A DNA stretch of 64,000 nucleotides from an uncultured Collinsella sp. (GTDB taxonomy: Bacteria; Actinomycetota; Coriobacteriia; Coriobacteriales; Coriobacteriaceae): positions 1 to 64,000 of the forward strand of contig UQXC01000002.1 in assembly GCA_900544995.1 (NCBI GenBank), written 5' to 3'. The notes below the pieces were generated by a model. That model worked only from the letters and a program-made list of their open reading frames with translations. It was not told the DNA's origin and made no database searches. Positions 35,637 through 44,072 of the stretch are shown here, piece after piece; the first letter of the stretch is position 1; every line of letters begins with the position of its first letter. A program made the position numbers and the translations under genes.

Positions 35637-36998
35637 CTACAGGATAAATCGAAGGACGTCGGAACGAAGCATATAGACAAACAGCAGCGCAAAGAGCGCG
35701 ATGCCCACATAGCTCACAATCGTCTGGACCTTGAGCGGAAGCTCGCGGCCAGCAATCTTTTGAATGATCTCGATGACCAGCTTGCCGCCATCGAGTGGTG
35801 GGATGGGCAGCAGGTTCATAAAGCCAAGCGAGAACGAAATGAGGGCGGCAAACGAAAGGAACGTGGCAGGGCCGGCAGCAGCAGCCTGTGAGGACATAAC
35901 GCTAATGCCCACGATCGAAGAAGACTGATCGAGAATCTCCATCGTATGCTGCGGCTGGAGCAGGCGCATCACGCCCTCCGCTGTCTGCACGACATAGGAG
36001 AACGAAAGGCGAGCCGACGTGATGGGGTCTAAACGGACCACCTGCGTAGAGGCATACACACCTAGGCGCTCGTCCTCTTTGAGCGCAACCGAGGTCGAAT
36101 GCTGCTTGCCGTCGCGCTCATACTCAATGGCGATATCGTCCTTACCGGCGGCCTTGCCGATGGCATCGTAAACGTCCATCCAGGTAGAGCACGATACTCC
36201 GTCAACCGAAAGGATCGCGTCGCCGCCCTCGATACCCGCCTTGGCGGCAATAGACCCCTCGTCAACCTGACCGATCACGTTGGTATCCATCGGCACGGTG
36301 ACACCCGCAATAGAGTAGATGCTCATAAGCAGCAAAAAGCCCGTCAGGATATTGACGAGAATGCCCGCGAGCAGCATAAAGGCGCGCTTGAGAAAACCCT
36401 GGCCCAGATAGGTATGCGAACGCTCTTGCGCAAGGAACTCGGCTTCGCCGCACGGCAGCTCCCACACATCGCCCTCGGTAGTCGCATGCTCTCGATCGAA
36501 ACGGCGGCCGTCAAAGGTGGTGTAACACGCCGCCTCTCCCCGCTGCTGCTGATACTTGGCGGGATAGTAGCTCGGCGAGGGCTTCTCCCCTTCCTCATAC
36601 CAAGGCGCGATAGAGCCCCAACCCAAGAGCAAGGCGCATGCCTCGAGCACAACCTCCTCGGATAGCTCGAGCTCGGCGGCAAGGTCGGCCACGGTCACGC
36701 AACCATGACGATAGATAGCCGCGAGCACGCGATCGGCACACGAGACGTCGGTCGGATCCATACCGCAGATGGCAGCGTAGCCACCCAGCAGCAGCGGGGT
36801 CACGCCAAACTTGGTTCCAATGCGACGTGACGTGTAATGGATGTCAAAGCGACACGGCAGGCCCAAAAAGAACTCGGTCACGCGGACGCCGCAGGCACGC
36901 GCCGCCAAAAAGTGGCCGCCCTCGTGCAAAAACACAAGGACGGAAAGCATCAGCAGGCCCCAAAAGACCGATGAGAGAACGCTCAGAACAGTATCCAT
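35637..36998 (-). CDS. rseP: site-2 protease RseP with internal insertion
   Basis: This 453-residue intramembrane zinc protease of the RIP family cleaves anti-sigma factors or signal-peptide remnants. The active site HEGGH is at 25-29 in the first membrane helix. A PDZ domain lies at about 245-320, and NLLPIPPLDGGKL holds the third zinc ligand. Between 80 and 196 lies a soluble insertion of about 115 residues with a winged-helix-like stretch (VLAAIYRHGCVTVADLAAELELSEEVVLEAC). The ATG at 36998 is preferred to a TTG at 37013. It sits between dxr and ispG. Confidence 0.92.
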   Translation of the reverse strand: MDTVLSVLSSVFWGLLMLSVLVFLHEGGHFLAARACGVRVTEFFLGLPCRFDIHYTSRRIGTKFGVTPLLLGGYAAICGMDPTDVSCADRVLAAIYRHGCVTVADLAAELELSEEVVLEACALLLGWGSIAPWYEEGEKPSPSYYPAKYQQQRGEAACYTTFDGRRFDREHATTEGDVWELPCGEAEFLAQERSHTYLGQGFLKRAFMLLAGILVNILTGFLLLMSIYSIAGVTVPMDTNVIGQVDEGSIAAKAGIEGGDAILSVDGVSCSTWMDVYDAIGKAAGKDDIAIEYERDGKQHSTSVALKEDERLGVYASTQVVRLDPITSARLSFSYVVQTAEGVMRLLQPQHTMEILDQSSSIVGISVMSSQAAAAGPATFLSFAALISFSLGFMNLLPIPPLDGGKLVIEIIQKIAGRELPLKVQTIVSYVGIALFALLFVYMLRSDVLRFIL

Positions 36999-37023
36999 AA
37001 AACGAAAAAGCAATCCTTATGGG

Positions 37024-38211
37024 TTAGGAACGGGTTGCGGCGAGCACCTGCGCAGCCATTTCACGCGCCCATGCATCGATGTCGCGAAGCTGCTCAAACG
37101 AATCGACCGCCTGCATATCATGGGCATCCATGCAGGATTCCACAATGCGATCGATATCGGTAAAGCTGCAGCCATCGTGCAGGAAGGCATCGACGGCGAC
37201 CTCGTTGGCGGCATTGAGCACGCACGGCATGGTGCCACCCGTCTTGCCGGCACGTTCGGCCAGTGCCAGACAGCGGAAGGTATCCATGTCGGCAGCATCA
37301 AACGTGAGCTGCCCCAGCTCGCGGAAATCGATACGAGGCGCCGGGGTATCCCAACGCTCGGGATACGAGAACGCGAACTGGATGGGAATACGCATGTCGG
37401 AAGCACCGAGATGCGCCATCACGGAGCCGTCGGCAAACTCGACCATAGAGTGAATCTTGGACTGACGCTGCACGACCACGTTAATGAAATCGAGGTCGCA
37501 GTTAAACAGATGCATGGCCTCAATGCGCTCCAGGCCCTTGTTCATGAGGGTGGCGGAGTCGATGGTGATCTTGGCACCCATGGCCCACGTGGGATGTGCG
37601 AGGGCATCGGCACGCGTCACGCGGTCGAGCTCGTCGCGGGTGCGGCCAAAGAACGGACCGCCCGAGCAGGTGAGCCAAATACAATGAGCCTCGCGTGGGT
37701 TCTCCCCCAGATAGCACTGGTAGATGGCGGAGTGCTCAGAGTCGACTGGAATAAGCTGGCCCGGTTGCGCCAACGGCATAAGCAAGTCGCCGCCGACGAC
37801 GAGGGACTCCTTGTTGGCAAGGGCAAGGCGCTTATTCGAGGTCAAGGCCGCATGGCTCGCCTCGAGACCGGCGGCGCCCACAATAGCAACGAGCACGCAG
37901 TCGACATCGTCGCGACGCGCGAGCTCGCAAACCGCCTGCGCGCCAACGCCGAGCTTCGTTCCATCGGGCAACTCTTGCAGCACGGCGTCATCGCCATGAG
38001 CGACATCGGCCACGGCAACCGCCGGAACCGAGAACTCGCGGGCAGCGGCAACGAGTTCGGAGGTACTGGAGTTAACGGACAGCGCCGTCACCTGCAGGCG
38101 ATCGGCATGCTGGCGGCACACATCGAGCGCCTGGGTGCCGATAGAGCCCGTACAACCCAGGATGGCAACACGGAGACGTCCATCGGGGCCATACGTCGTC
38201 TGGAAGGACAT
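37024..38211 (-). CDS. dxr: 1-deoxy-D-xylulose 5-phosphate reductoisomerase
   Basis: This 395-residue NADPH enzyme commits DXP to the MEP pathway. ILGCTGSIGTQALDV is the NADPH motif, and ALANKESLVVGGDLL and PVDSEHSAIYQCYLG are substrate and metal-binding stretches. The ATG at 38211 shares a base with the cdsA stop (TAATG). The cdsA-dxr-rseP-ispG order couples isoprenoid and lipid synthesis. Confidence 0.97.
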   Translation of the reverse strand: MSFQTTYGPDGRLRVAILGCTGSIGTQALDVCRQHADRLQVTALSVNSSTSELVAAAREFSVPAVAVADVAHGDDAVLQELPDGTKLGVGAQAVCELARRDDVDCVLVAIVGAAGLEASHAALTSNKRLALANKESLVVGGDLLMPLAQPGQLIPVDSEHSAIYQCYLGENPREAHCIWLTCSGGPFFGRTRDELDRVTRADALAHPTWAMGAKITIDSATLMNKGLERIEAMHLFNCDLDFINVVVQRQSKIHSMVEFADGSVMAHLGASDMRIPIQFAFSYPERWDTPAPRIDFRELGQLTFDAADMDTFRCLALAERAGKTGGTMPCVLNAANEVAVDAFLHDGCSFTDIDRIVESCMDAHDMQAVDSFEQLRDIDAWAREMAAQVLAATRS

Positions 38212-39110
38212 TACAGCACGCCTCCGATCATCAAAAGCAGCTGCGCGGTAATGCAGCCAAAGATAAGCGAATCGCTACGATCGAGCATGCCGCCGTGGCC
38301 CGGGATAAGGTTGCCGGAATCCTTGACGCCCACACCGCGCTTGATGCGCGACTCGATGAGGTCGCCGATAACGCCCAGAACGGACACGACCACGCCGCAC
38401 AGCAGCGCATAGGGCAGGCTGAGCTTGTAGAAGTGCGTCGCCCACAGGATGAGCCAAATCAAAACCGAGCCCAGGATGCCGCCGACAAACCCCTCCCAGC
38501 TCTTTTTGGGAGAGATCTTGGGAACCATCTTGTGCTGGCCGATACGGCTACCCACGATGTAGGCAAACGAATCGGAGACCCAAAGGGACGCGCAAACGCC
38601 CACCGAAAGCAGGGCGCCGGCAAAACCGGGCACGGCATCGCGCAGCAGCACGATAGCCGACAGCATAAAGCCAGTGTAGATGGGACCCATGAGCGTCACG
38701 GCCACATCAGAGATGCGGGTACGCGGCGACCAGACATACCAAATGCCCACAGCGAGCATCAGGGCAAAAAGCAGGGCATTCAGCAACATCGAATCGCCCA
38801 ACGCCGACAGCGGAAAGAGTACGGCGGCAGCGATACCCATGCGCTCGTTAGCCATCTTGCCATCGAGTCTTGTCATACGGAAAAACTCATAGCAGCACAG
38901 ACCGCTCATGACAGAAACAAAGATGGCAGTGGGCACGATACCCAAAACCAGGCACAGGATAAAGACAACGGCATAGACGATACCGGCGGCGGCACGGGTG
39001 ATAAAGCCCGCAAGCCACGAACCGGTGCCATTCTTCGCTGCGGGCGCTCCAGCAGCGACAGCCTTGCGCTCAGATGTCTTGGGAGCAGTTGCCTTGGGAC
39101 GATCGGACAC
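38211..39110 (-). CDS. cdsA: phosphatidate cytidylyltransferase
   Basis: This 299-residue polytopic membrane enzyme makes CDP-diacylglycerol for phospholipids. About eight hydrophobic segments are visible. The C-terminal signature GDLIESRIKRGVGVKDSGNLIPGHGGMLDRSDS is intact. The N-terminal 30 residues are hydrophilic and Lys/Ala-rich. The start is GTG at 39110, with GAGGAGG upstream inside uppS. Confidence 0.95.
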   Translation of the reverse strand: MSDRPKATAPKTSERKAVAAGAPAAKNGTGSWLAGFITRAAAGIVYAVVFILCLVLGIVPTAIFVSVMSGLCCYEFFRMTRLDGKMANERMGIAAAVLFPLSALGDSMLLNALLFALMLAVGIWYVWSPRTRISDVAVTLMGPIYTGFMLSAIVLLRDAVPGFAGALLSVGVCASLWVSDSFAYIVGSRIGQHKMVPKISPKKSWEGFVGGILGSVLIWLILWATHFYKLSLPYALLCGVVVSVLGVIGDLIESRIKRGVGVKDSGNLIPGHGGMLDRSDSLIFGCITAQLLLMIGGVL

Positions 39111-39112
39111 GA

Positions 39113-39907
39113 TTAAGCCTCCTCGGTCTTGCTCAGACCACCAAACCTACGGTCACGGCCCTGATAGGCCAAAATGGCGTCGACAAGGCCCCAACGATCA
39201 AAGTCAGGCCAATAGGTATCGGTGACATAGAACTCGGAATAAGCCACCTGCCACAGCAGATAGTTCGAAAGGCGCAGCTCACCAGAGGTGCGAATCACAA
39301 GCTCAGGATCGGGAAGACCGGCGGTATAGAGGTGGGAGGCCACCATGTCGTCATCAATTGCGCCAGGATCGATCTTACCGGCGGCAGCGTCGAGTGCGAT
39401 CTGACGGACAGCGCGGGTAATCTCGGCACGCGCGCCGTAGTTGACGGCAAGCGCCAGCGTCATCCCGGTGTGATCGGCGCACTCGGCAAGACCGCGTTCA
39501 AAAACATCGCGGGTCTTCTTGGGCAGCGCGGAAATGTCACCCAAAAAGACAACGCGCACGTTTTCGCGCTTCAGAAGCGGCAGCTCGTCGATAAACGTCT
39601 TGGCAAACAGATGCATCAAGACGTTGACCTCATGCTGCGGACGGTTCCAGTTTTCGGTAGAAAACGCATAGGCCGAAAGCACGTCGACGCCCAGACGCAC
39701 GCAGGCAGTAATAATCTCGCGAAGGGAGACGATACCCGCCTTGTGGCCCTCAGTGCGCGCAAGACCGCGCGACGTGGCCCAACGACCGTTGCCGTCCATG
39801 ATGCACGAGATATGGTGCGGAATGTTATTGAGGTCAAGGTCGGAAAAACCGACGCCCGCAGGGGCGTCGGCAAAGTACTCGACCAGTTTATGCTCGTCGT
39901 ATTGCAC
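39113..39907 (-). CDS. uppS: isoprenyl transferase (undecaprenyl diphosphate synthase)
   Basis: This 264-residue cis-prenyltransferase makes the lipid carrier for cell-wall synthesis. The signature HHISCIMDGNGRWATSRGLAR is at about 32-52, with STENWNRP and the C-terminal ELRLSNYLLWQVAYSEFYVTD. The start is GTG at 39907, one base past the frr stop. It draws on IPP from the dxr and ispG pathway in the same operon. Confidence 0.96.
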   Translation of the reverse strand: MQYDEHKLVEYFADAPAGVGFSDLDLNNIPHHISCIMDGNGRWATSRGLARTEGHKAGIVSLREIITACVRLGVDVLSAYAFSTENWNRPQHEVNVLMHLFAKTFIDELPLLKRENVRVVFLGDISALPKKTRDVFERGLAECADHTGMTLALAVNYGARAEITRAVRQIALDAAAGKIDPGAIDDDMVASHLYTAGLPDPELVIRTSGELRLSNYLLWQVAYSEFYVTDTYWPDFDRWGLVDAILAYQGRDRRFGGLSKTEEA

Positions 39908-39908
39908 C

Positions 39909-40445
39909 TTAGATCTCCATGACCTCGGCTTCTTTTTCCTTCAGAAGCTCCTCGACCTTGGCGACATACTCATCAGTGTGCTTCTGGACCTTGGCCTGCT
40001 CGCGACGGACATCGTCCTCGGTGAGCTCCTCATCGCGCTCGAGCTTGTTGTTGAAGTCGCGACGGATGTTACGGATAGACACCTTGGCCTGCTCGGCGTA
40101 CTCGCGGCACTCCTTGACGAGCTCGCGACGGCGCTCCTCGGTGGGAGCCGGGAACGGCAGACGAACGACGGTGCCATCGGAGTTGGGGGTAATACCCAAA
40201 TCGGAAGCGCCGATGGCCTTGACGATGGCGTTGATAAGCGCCTTGTCCCACGGCTCGATGAGCAGCATGTGGGCCTCCGGGGTCTTGACGGCGGCAACCT
40301 GCGTGACCGGCGTGGGAACACCGTAATAATCGACGGTGATGTCGGACAGAATGTTGGCATTGGCGCGGCCGGTACGGACCTTGGAGAAGTTATGCTTGAG
40401 GGACTCGAGCGACTTGTCCATGTGGGCGGTGATGTTCTCTGCCAT
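39909..40445 (-). CDS. frr: ribosome recycling factor
   Basis: This 178-residue factor splits post-termination ribosomes with EF-G. The protein shows SLESLKHNFSKVRTGRANANIL and TEERRRELVKECREYAEQAKVSIRNIRRDFN, both family hallmarks. The length is slightly under 185, as usual. The ATG at 40445 lies 2 nt after pyrH. The pyrH-frr pairing is nearly universal. Confidence 0.97.
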   Translation of the reverse strand: MAENITAHMDKSLESLKHNFSKVRTGRANANILSDITVDYYGVPTPVTQVAAVKTPEAHMLLIEPWDKALINAIVKAIGASDLGITPNSDGTVVRLPFPAPTEERRRELVKECREYAEQAKVSIRNIRRDFNNKLERDEELTEDDVRREQAKVQKHTDEYVAKVEELLKEKEAEVMEI

Positions 40446-40447
40446 GC

Positions 40448-41170
40448 TTAATCCTCCTGATAGACGAGCGTGCCGACGGGCTCACCCGCGAGCGCGCGCT
40501 TGACGGTGTCCTCGCCATCGATGTTGAGGACCAAAATCGGCATACGGTTGTCCTGGCACAGTGCCGTAGCCGTGGAATCCATAACCTGCAGACCGCGGAC
40601 GAGCACCTCATGGTAGGTGATCTTGTCAAAGCGGACGGCATCGGCGCACTTGACGGGATCCTTGTCATAGATGCCGTCGACCTTGGTGGCCTTGATCAGA
40701 ATCTCGGCGCCGATCTCGCACGCACGAAGAGCCGCGGCGGTGTCGGTCGTAAAGTACGGATTGCCCGAACCGGCGGCAAAAATAACGACGTTGCCCTTGG
40801 AAAGGTGGTTGATGGCGCGACGGCGAATATAGGGCTCGCAGATCTCGTTCATCTGGATAGCGCTCATCACGCGGCAGGGAACATCGTTATGTTCGAAGGC
40901 ATCCTGCAGGGCGAGCGCGTTCATAACGGTTGCCAGCATGCCCATGTAGTCGGCCTGAGCACGCTCCATGCCACCGGCAGCGCCGGCCATGCCGCGGAAA
41001 ATATTGCCGCCGCCGACAACGACGCCGACCTCATGGCCAACGGCGAGTAGCTCCTTGACCTGCTTGGCAAGATGGTCGGTAACCTTGGGGTCGATGCCAT
41101 ATTGGCCGTCGCCCATCAGTGCTTCGCCGGAAAGCTTAAGAAGCACGCGTTTATATCGGATGTCGGACAA
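40448..41170 (-). CDS. pyrH: UMP kinase
   Basis: This 240-residue hexameric UMP kinase makes UDP, continuing from Pyr[16 protein letters not shown] opens the protein, and [13 protein letters not shown] is the nucleotide site. The start is TTG at 41170, with AAGGAGG six bases upstream and no ATG nearby. It is the first gene after the tsf terminator and heads the pyrH-frr-uppS-cdsA-dxr-rseP-ispG-proS series. Confidence 0.96.
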   Translation of the reverse strand: MSDIRYKRVLLKLSGEALMGDGQYGIDPKVTDHLAKQVKELLAVGHEVGVVVGGGNIFRGMAGAAGGMERAQADYMGMLATVMNALALQDAFEHNDVPCRVMSAIQMNEICEPYIRRRAINHLSKGNVVIFAAGSGNPYFTTDTAAALRACEIGAEILIKATKVDGIYDKDPVKCADAVRFDKITYHEVLVRGLQVMDSTATALCQDNRMPILVLNIDGEDTVKRALAGEPVGTLVYQED

Positions 41171-41230
41171 AGCGATCCTCCTTTAGATTGAACTCTCAAC
41201 ATTCTATCAAAGGCTCTAAGAAGAGCCATG

Positions 41231-41264
41231 AAAAAGCAGGCTGTGAGTAAAACCCACAGCCTGC
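41231..41264 (-). terminator. terminator after tsf
   Basis: On the minus strand GCAGGCTGTG pairs with CACAGCCTGC, followed by TTTTT. It separates rpsB-tsf from the pyrH operon. Confidence 0.85.
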
Positions 41265-41288
41265 TCATTACCAGCTACAAGAGCTTAT

Positions 41289-42158
41289 TTACTCGCCACG
41301 GACCAGACGGTCAAAGGCAACGACGGTAATGGTGTCGCCGAGCTCCTTGGAGACCTGCTCAGCGTACTTCTTGATGGTGAGGGAGCTGTCCTTGATGAAC
41401 TCCTGCTCGGTGAGCACGGACTGCTTGTAGAACTTCTCCAGACGGCCGACAGCCATCTTCTCCTGGATAGCCTCGGGCTTACCGGACTCGGCAGCCTGAG
41501 CCATGTAGATCTGCTTCTCGTGCTCGACGGTCTCGGCCGGAACCTGATCGCGGGTAGCGCAGATCGGAGCGACGGCGGCAACCTGAAGGGCAACGTCGTG
41601 AGCGAAGGTCTTGAAGGATTCAGCCTGAGCGGTCTCAGCCTTCTCGAAGGCGAACTCGACGAGGACGCCGATCTTACCACCCATGTGGATGTAAGAAGCG
41701 AGCGCGCCGTTCTCAGCCTTGCGGGCAGCGAAGCCGGAGATCTTCATGTTCTCGCCCATGATGTGAATCATCTCGGTGAGCTCGGAGGAAACGGTCTCCT
41801 CGCCCATCGGCTTCTCGAGCAGAGCGTCGACGTCAGCAGGCTCGGTGGTAGCGACAACCTCAGCGACCTTGGAAGCAAAGCCGGTGAACTTGGCGTTAGA
41901 GCCAACGAAGTCGGTCTCGCAGGAGAGCTCGAGCAGAGCGCCGGTCTTGCCATCCTCGGAGACGAACGCGGCGACAGCGCCCTCGTTGGTCTCACGGCCA
42001 GCCTTCTTGGCAGCCTTGGCAAGGCCGTTCTTACGCAGAACGTCGACAGCGGCGTCCATGTCGCCGTCAGCCTCGACGAGAGCCTTCTTGCACTCCATCA
42101 TCGGGGAGTCGGTCATCTCGCGGAGCTGCTTGACCATAGCGGCGGTAATCTGGGCCAT
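41289..42158 (-). CDS. tsf: elongation factor Ts
   Basis: This 289-residue guanine nucleotide exchange factor acts on EF-Tu. AQITAAMVKQLREMTDSPMMECKKALVEADGDMDAAVDVLRKNGLAKA is the N-terminal module, and ETNEGAV and ELSCETDFV follow. The ATG at 42158 has AAAGGAA upstream. It forms the rpsB-tsf unit, ending in a terminator. Confidence 0.98.
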   Translation of the reverse strand: MAQITAAMVKQLREMTDSPMMECKKALVEADGDMDAAVDVLRKNGLAKAAKKAGRETNEGAVAAFVSEDGKTGALLELSCETDFVGSNAKFTGFASKVAEVVATTEPADVDALLEKPMGEETVSSELTEMIHIMGENMKISGFAARKAENGALASYIHMGGKIGVLVEFAFEKAETAQAESFKTFAHDVALQVAAVAPICATRDQVPAETVEHEKQIYMAQAAESGKPEAIQEKMAVGRLEKFYKQSVLTEQEFIKDSSLTIKKYAEQVSKELGDTITVVAFDRLVRGE

Positions 42159-42203
42159 TGTGGTTCCTTTCAAAGAGATGAAAAAGAATTAACTAAGACT
42201 GAT

Positions 42204-42932
42204 TTACTCGGCCTTGGGCTCAGCGGCCATCTCGGCCTCGGAGACCTGCTCCTTGCCGGAGCCAGCGAGGCAGGCGTCAGCCATGAGCTCGCACATAAGA
42301 GTGACAGCGGAGATAGCGTCATCGTTGCAGGGGATGCCGTACTCGACCTCGTCGGGATCGGAGTTGGTGTCGATCAGAGCGACGACGGGGATGTTCAGGC
42401 GCTGAGCCTCCTTGATGGCGTTCTCCTCGCGCTTGGTGTCGATGACGAAGAGAGCCTGGGGCAGACCCTTCATGTCGCGGGCGCCACCGAGGTTGGTCTG
42501 GAGCTTGGTGAGCTCCTTGCCGAGAACAGCCTGCTCCTTCTTGGGCAGAACAGCCATGCGGCCGTCCTCGACCATGGCCTCGAGCTCCTCCATGCGGTTG
42601 ATGCGGGAGCGGATGGTGACGAAGTTGGTCAGCATACCGCCGAGCCAACGCTGGTTGATGTAAGGCATGTTGGCGCGCTCAGCAGCGTTCTTGACGGCCT
42701 CCTGAGCCTGCTTCTTGGTGCCGACGAACAGCACGTTGCCGCCCTTGGCGACGTTCTTGACGAAGGTGTAGGCCTGGTCGGCGTCGAGGATGGTCTGCTT
42801 GAGGTCGAGGATGTAGATGCCGTTGCGCTCACCGAAGATGAACGGCTTCATCTTGGGGTTCCAGCGACGGGTCTGGTGACCGAAGTGGCAGCCGGCCTCG
42901 AGCAGGGTGCGGATATTAATCTTGGTAGCCAT
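42204..42932 (-). CDS. rpsB: 30S ribosomal protein S2
   Basis: This 242-residue S2 begins [42 protein letters not shown] and has the [10 protein letters not shown] signature. The short acidic C-terminal extension (EMAAEPKAE) is mild. The ATG at 42932 has AGGAGG upstream. A leader of about 135 nt separates it from a strong promoter, which leaves room for S2 autoregulation. Confidence 0.98.
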   Translation of the reverse strand: MATKINIRTLLEAGCHFGHQTRRWNPKMKPFIFGERNGIYILDLKQTILDADQAYTFVKNVAKGGNVLFVGTKKQAQEAVKNAAERANMPYINQRWLGGMLTNFVTIRSRINRMEELEAMVEDGRMAVLPKKEQAVLGKELTKLQTNLGGARDMKGLPQALFVIDTKREENAIKEAQRLNIPVVALIDTNSDPDEVEYGIPCNDDAISAVTLMCELMADACLAGSGKEQVSEAEMAAEPKAE

Positions 42933-43066
42933 GTTAAACCTCCTGTGGTTTGCCTCCGCGCGGGGTCATCCTCCAAAACCAACCCGGACATGTGCTACCA
43001 AAGCCCGGGCACCACGGTATGAAGTAGCCGCGCGTGCGTGATAAAAACATGTTGCCGTGAAGCAAC
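42933..43066 (-). promoter_or_regulatory. long structured leader of rpsB
   Basis: This untranslated stretch between the promoter and rpsB contains a CCCGGGC/GTCCGGG imperfect hairpin (about 42987-43015 on the plus strand). S2 represses rpsB-tsf through leader RNA in other bacteria. Equivalence here is inferred. Confidence 0.4.
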
Positions 43067-43073
43067 CCGATGA

Positions 43074-43102
43074 ATGATAGCAGGAATGCTTCTTCCTGCC
43101 AA
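43074..43102 (-). promoter_or_regulatory. rpsB-tsf promoter
   Basis: On the minus strand TTGGCA (43097-43102) and TATCAT (43074-43079) are separated by 17 nt, and TGC extends the -10. It is the clearest vegetative promoter in the window. Confidence 0.75.
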
Positions 43103-43151
43103 CCCGCAATCAAAACCACACACCTGAGTGCGGCGCGGAACGTCCCAGCAA

Positions 43152-44072
43152 CTATTCGCCGCGGGGATGGGCTTGAGCCACAGCCCGCTTAAGCCGATCG
43201 GGCGTGAGATGCGTGTAGATCTGCGTCGTGGACAGGCTCGCATGACCCAGCAGCTCTTGAACCGAGCGCAGGTCCGCACCGCCCTCGAGCAAGTCGGTCG
43301 CAAAGGTATGGCGCATCGCATGCGGGGCGATGTCGGCCGGAATGCCGGCGAGCGTCGCCAGCGTATGGAACCGCCGCCGGAGCATGGCGGCGCTCATGCG
43401 ATTGCCGCGCGCCGATATAAGCAGCGGATGCGGCCCGGTAGCGAGGTCGCGGCGCTTTGCCTGAGCGAGCAACTCCGGCCTCCCCTCCTCAATATAGAGG
43501 CGCGTCGCCTCGAGCGCACGACGATACAGAGGGACGATACGTTCTTTGCTCCCCTTGCCCCATAGCCGCAGCGTGCGTTCGGACCAAGCGATAGACTCCA
43601 CATTGAGTGCTGCGAGCTCAGAGATACGGGCGCCGGATGCATAAAGCAGCTCGAGCATAGCCGCATCGCGCAGTCCCGCTGGTGTTGAGGTATCGGGGGC
43701 TTTGAGGAGCGCCTCGACCTGCTGAGTCGTAAGGACGCCCGGCAGGTCGCGCGGCAGCTTGGGCGATGCGATCGCCGAGACCGCATCACCCTCGACAATT
43801 CCCTCGGCAGCCATCCACCGATAGAGCGAGCGAATGGCAGACAGATGCGCCGCAAGCGTTCGGGGAGCCACCTGCTCACGCGAAAGCTCGGCAAGATAGC
43901 GACGAATGATGCGCACGTCGGCAGCGAAAGCATCGATATCCTCGCGCTCGCACCAGGAAGCAAAGCGCTCCAGCCTCGAGCCATAGGCCGTCACCGTGTT
44001 GGGAGAAAGTCCCTCGACACGTGCGATATAGGCGATAAACGAGTCGACTGTGTCGTACAGGTCAAAGGCTAT
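43152..44072 (-). CDS. xerC: tyrosine recombinase XerC-like, apparent ATA start
   Basis: This Xer-type recombinase resolves chromosome dimers. The catalytic set is visible: ASGARISELAAL (Arg), HAMRHTFAT (His and Arg), and GHASLSTTQIYTHL (His and Tyr). The nearest standard start, GTG at 43994, would cut into the N-terminal core-binding helix. The frame stays open upstream and encodes DTVDSFIAYIARVEGLSPNT, which is typical XerC N-terminus. ATA at 44072 lies nine bases after GGAGG and overlaps the trmFO stop, giving 306 residues. Family identity is firm and the start is uncertain. Confidence 0.85.
   Translation of the reverse strand: MAFDLYDTVDSFIAYIARVEGLSPNTVTAYGSRLERFASWCEREDIDAFAADVRIIRRYLAELSREQVAPRTLAAHLSAIRSLYRWMAAEGIVEGDAVSAIASPKLPRDLPGVLTTQQVEALLKAPDTSTPAGLRDAAMLELLYASGARISELAALNVESIAWSERTLRLWGKGSKERIVPLYRRALEATRLYIEEGRPELLAQAKRRDLATGPHPLLISARGNRMSAAMLRRRFHTLATLAGIPADIAPHAMRHTFATDLLEGGADLRSVQELLGHASLSTTQIYTHLTPDRLKRAVAQAHPRGE

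Noticed and set aside
43152..44072. phage integrase marking a prophage
   Set aside because: Size, motifs and the dprA-trmFO-xerC context fit a housekeeping Xer recombinase, with no phage genes or attachment repeats nearby.
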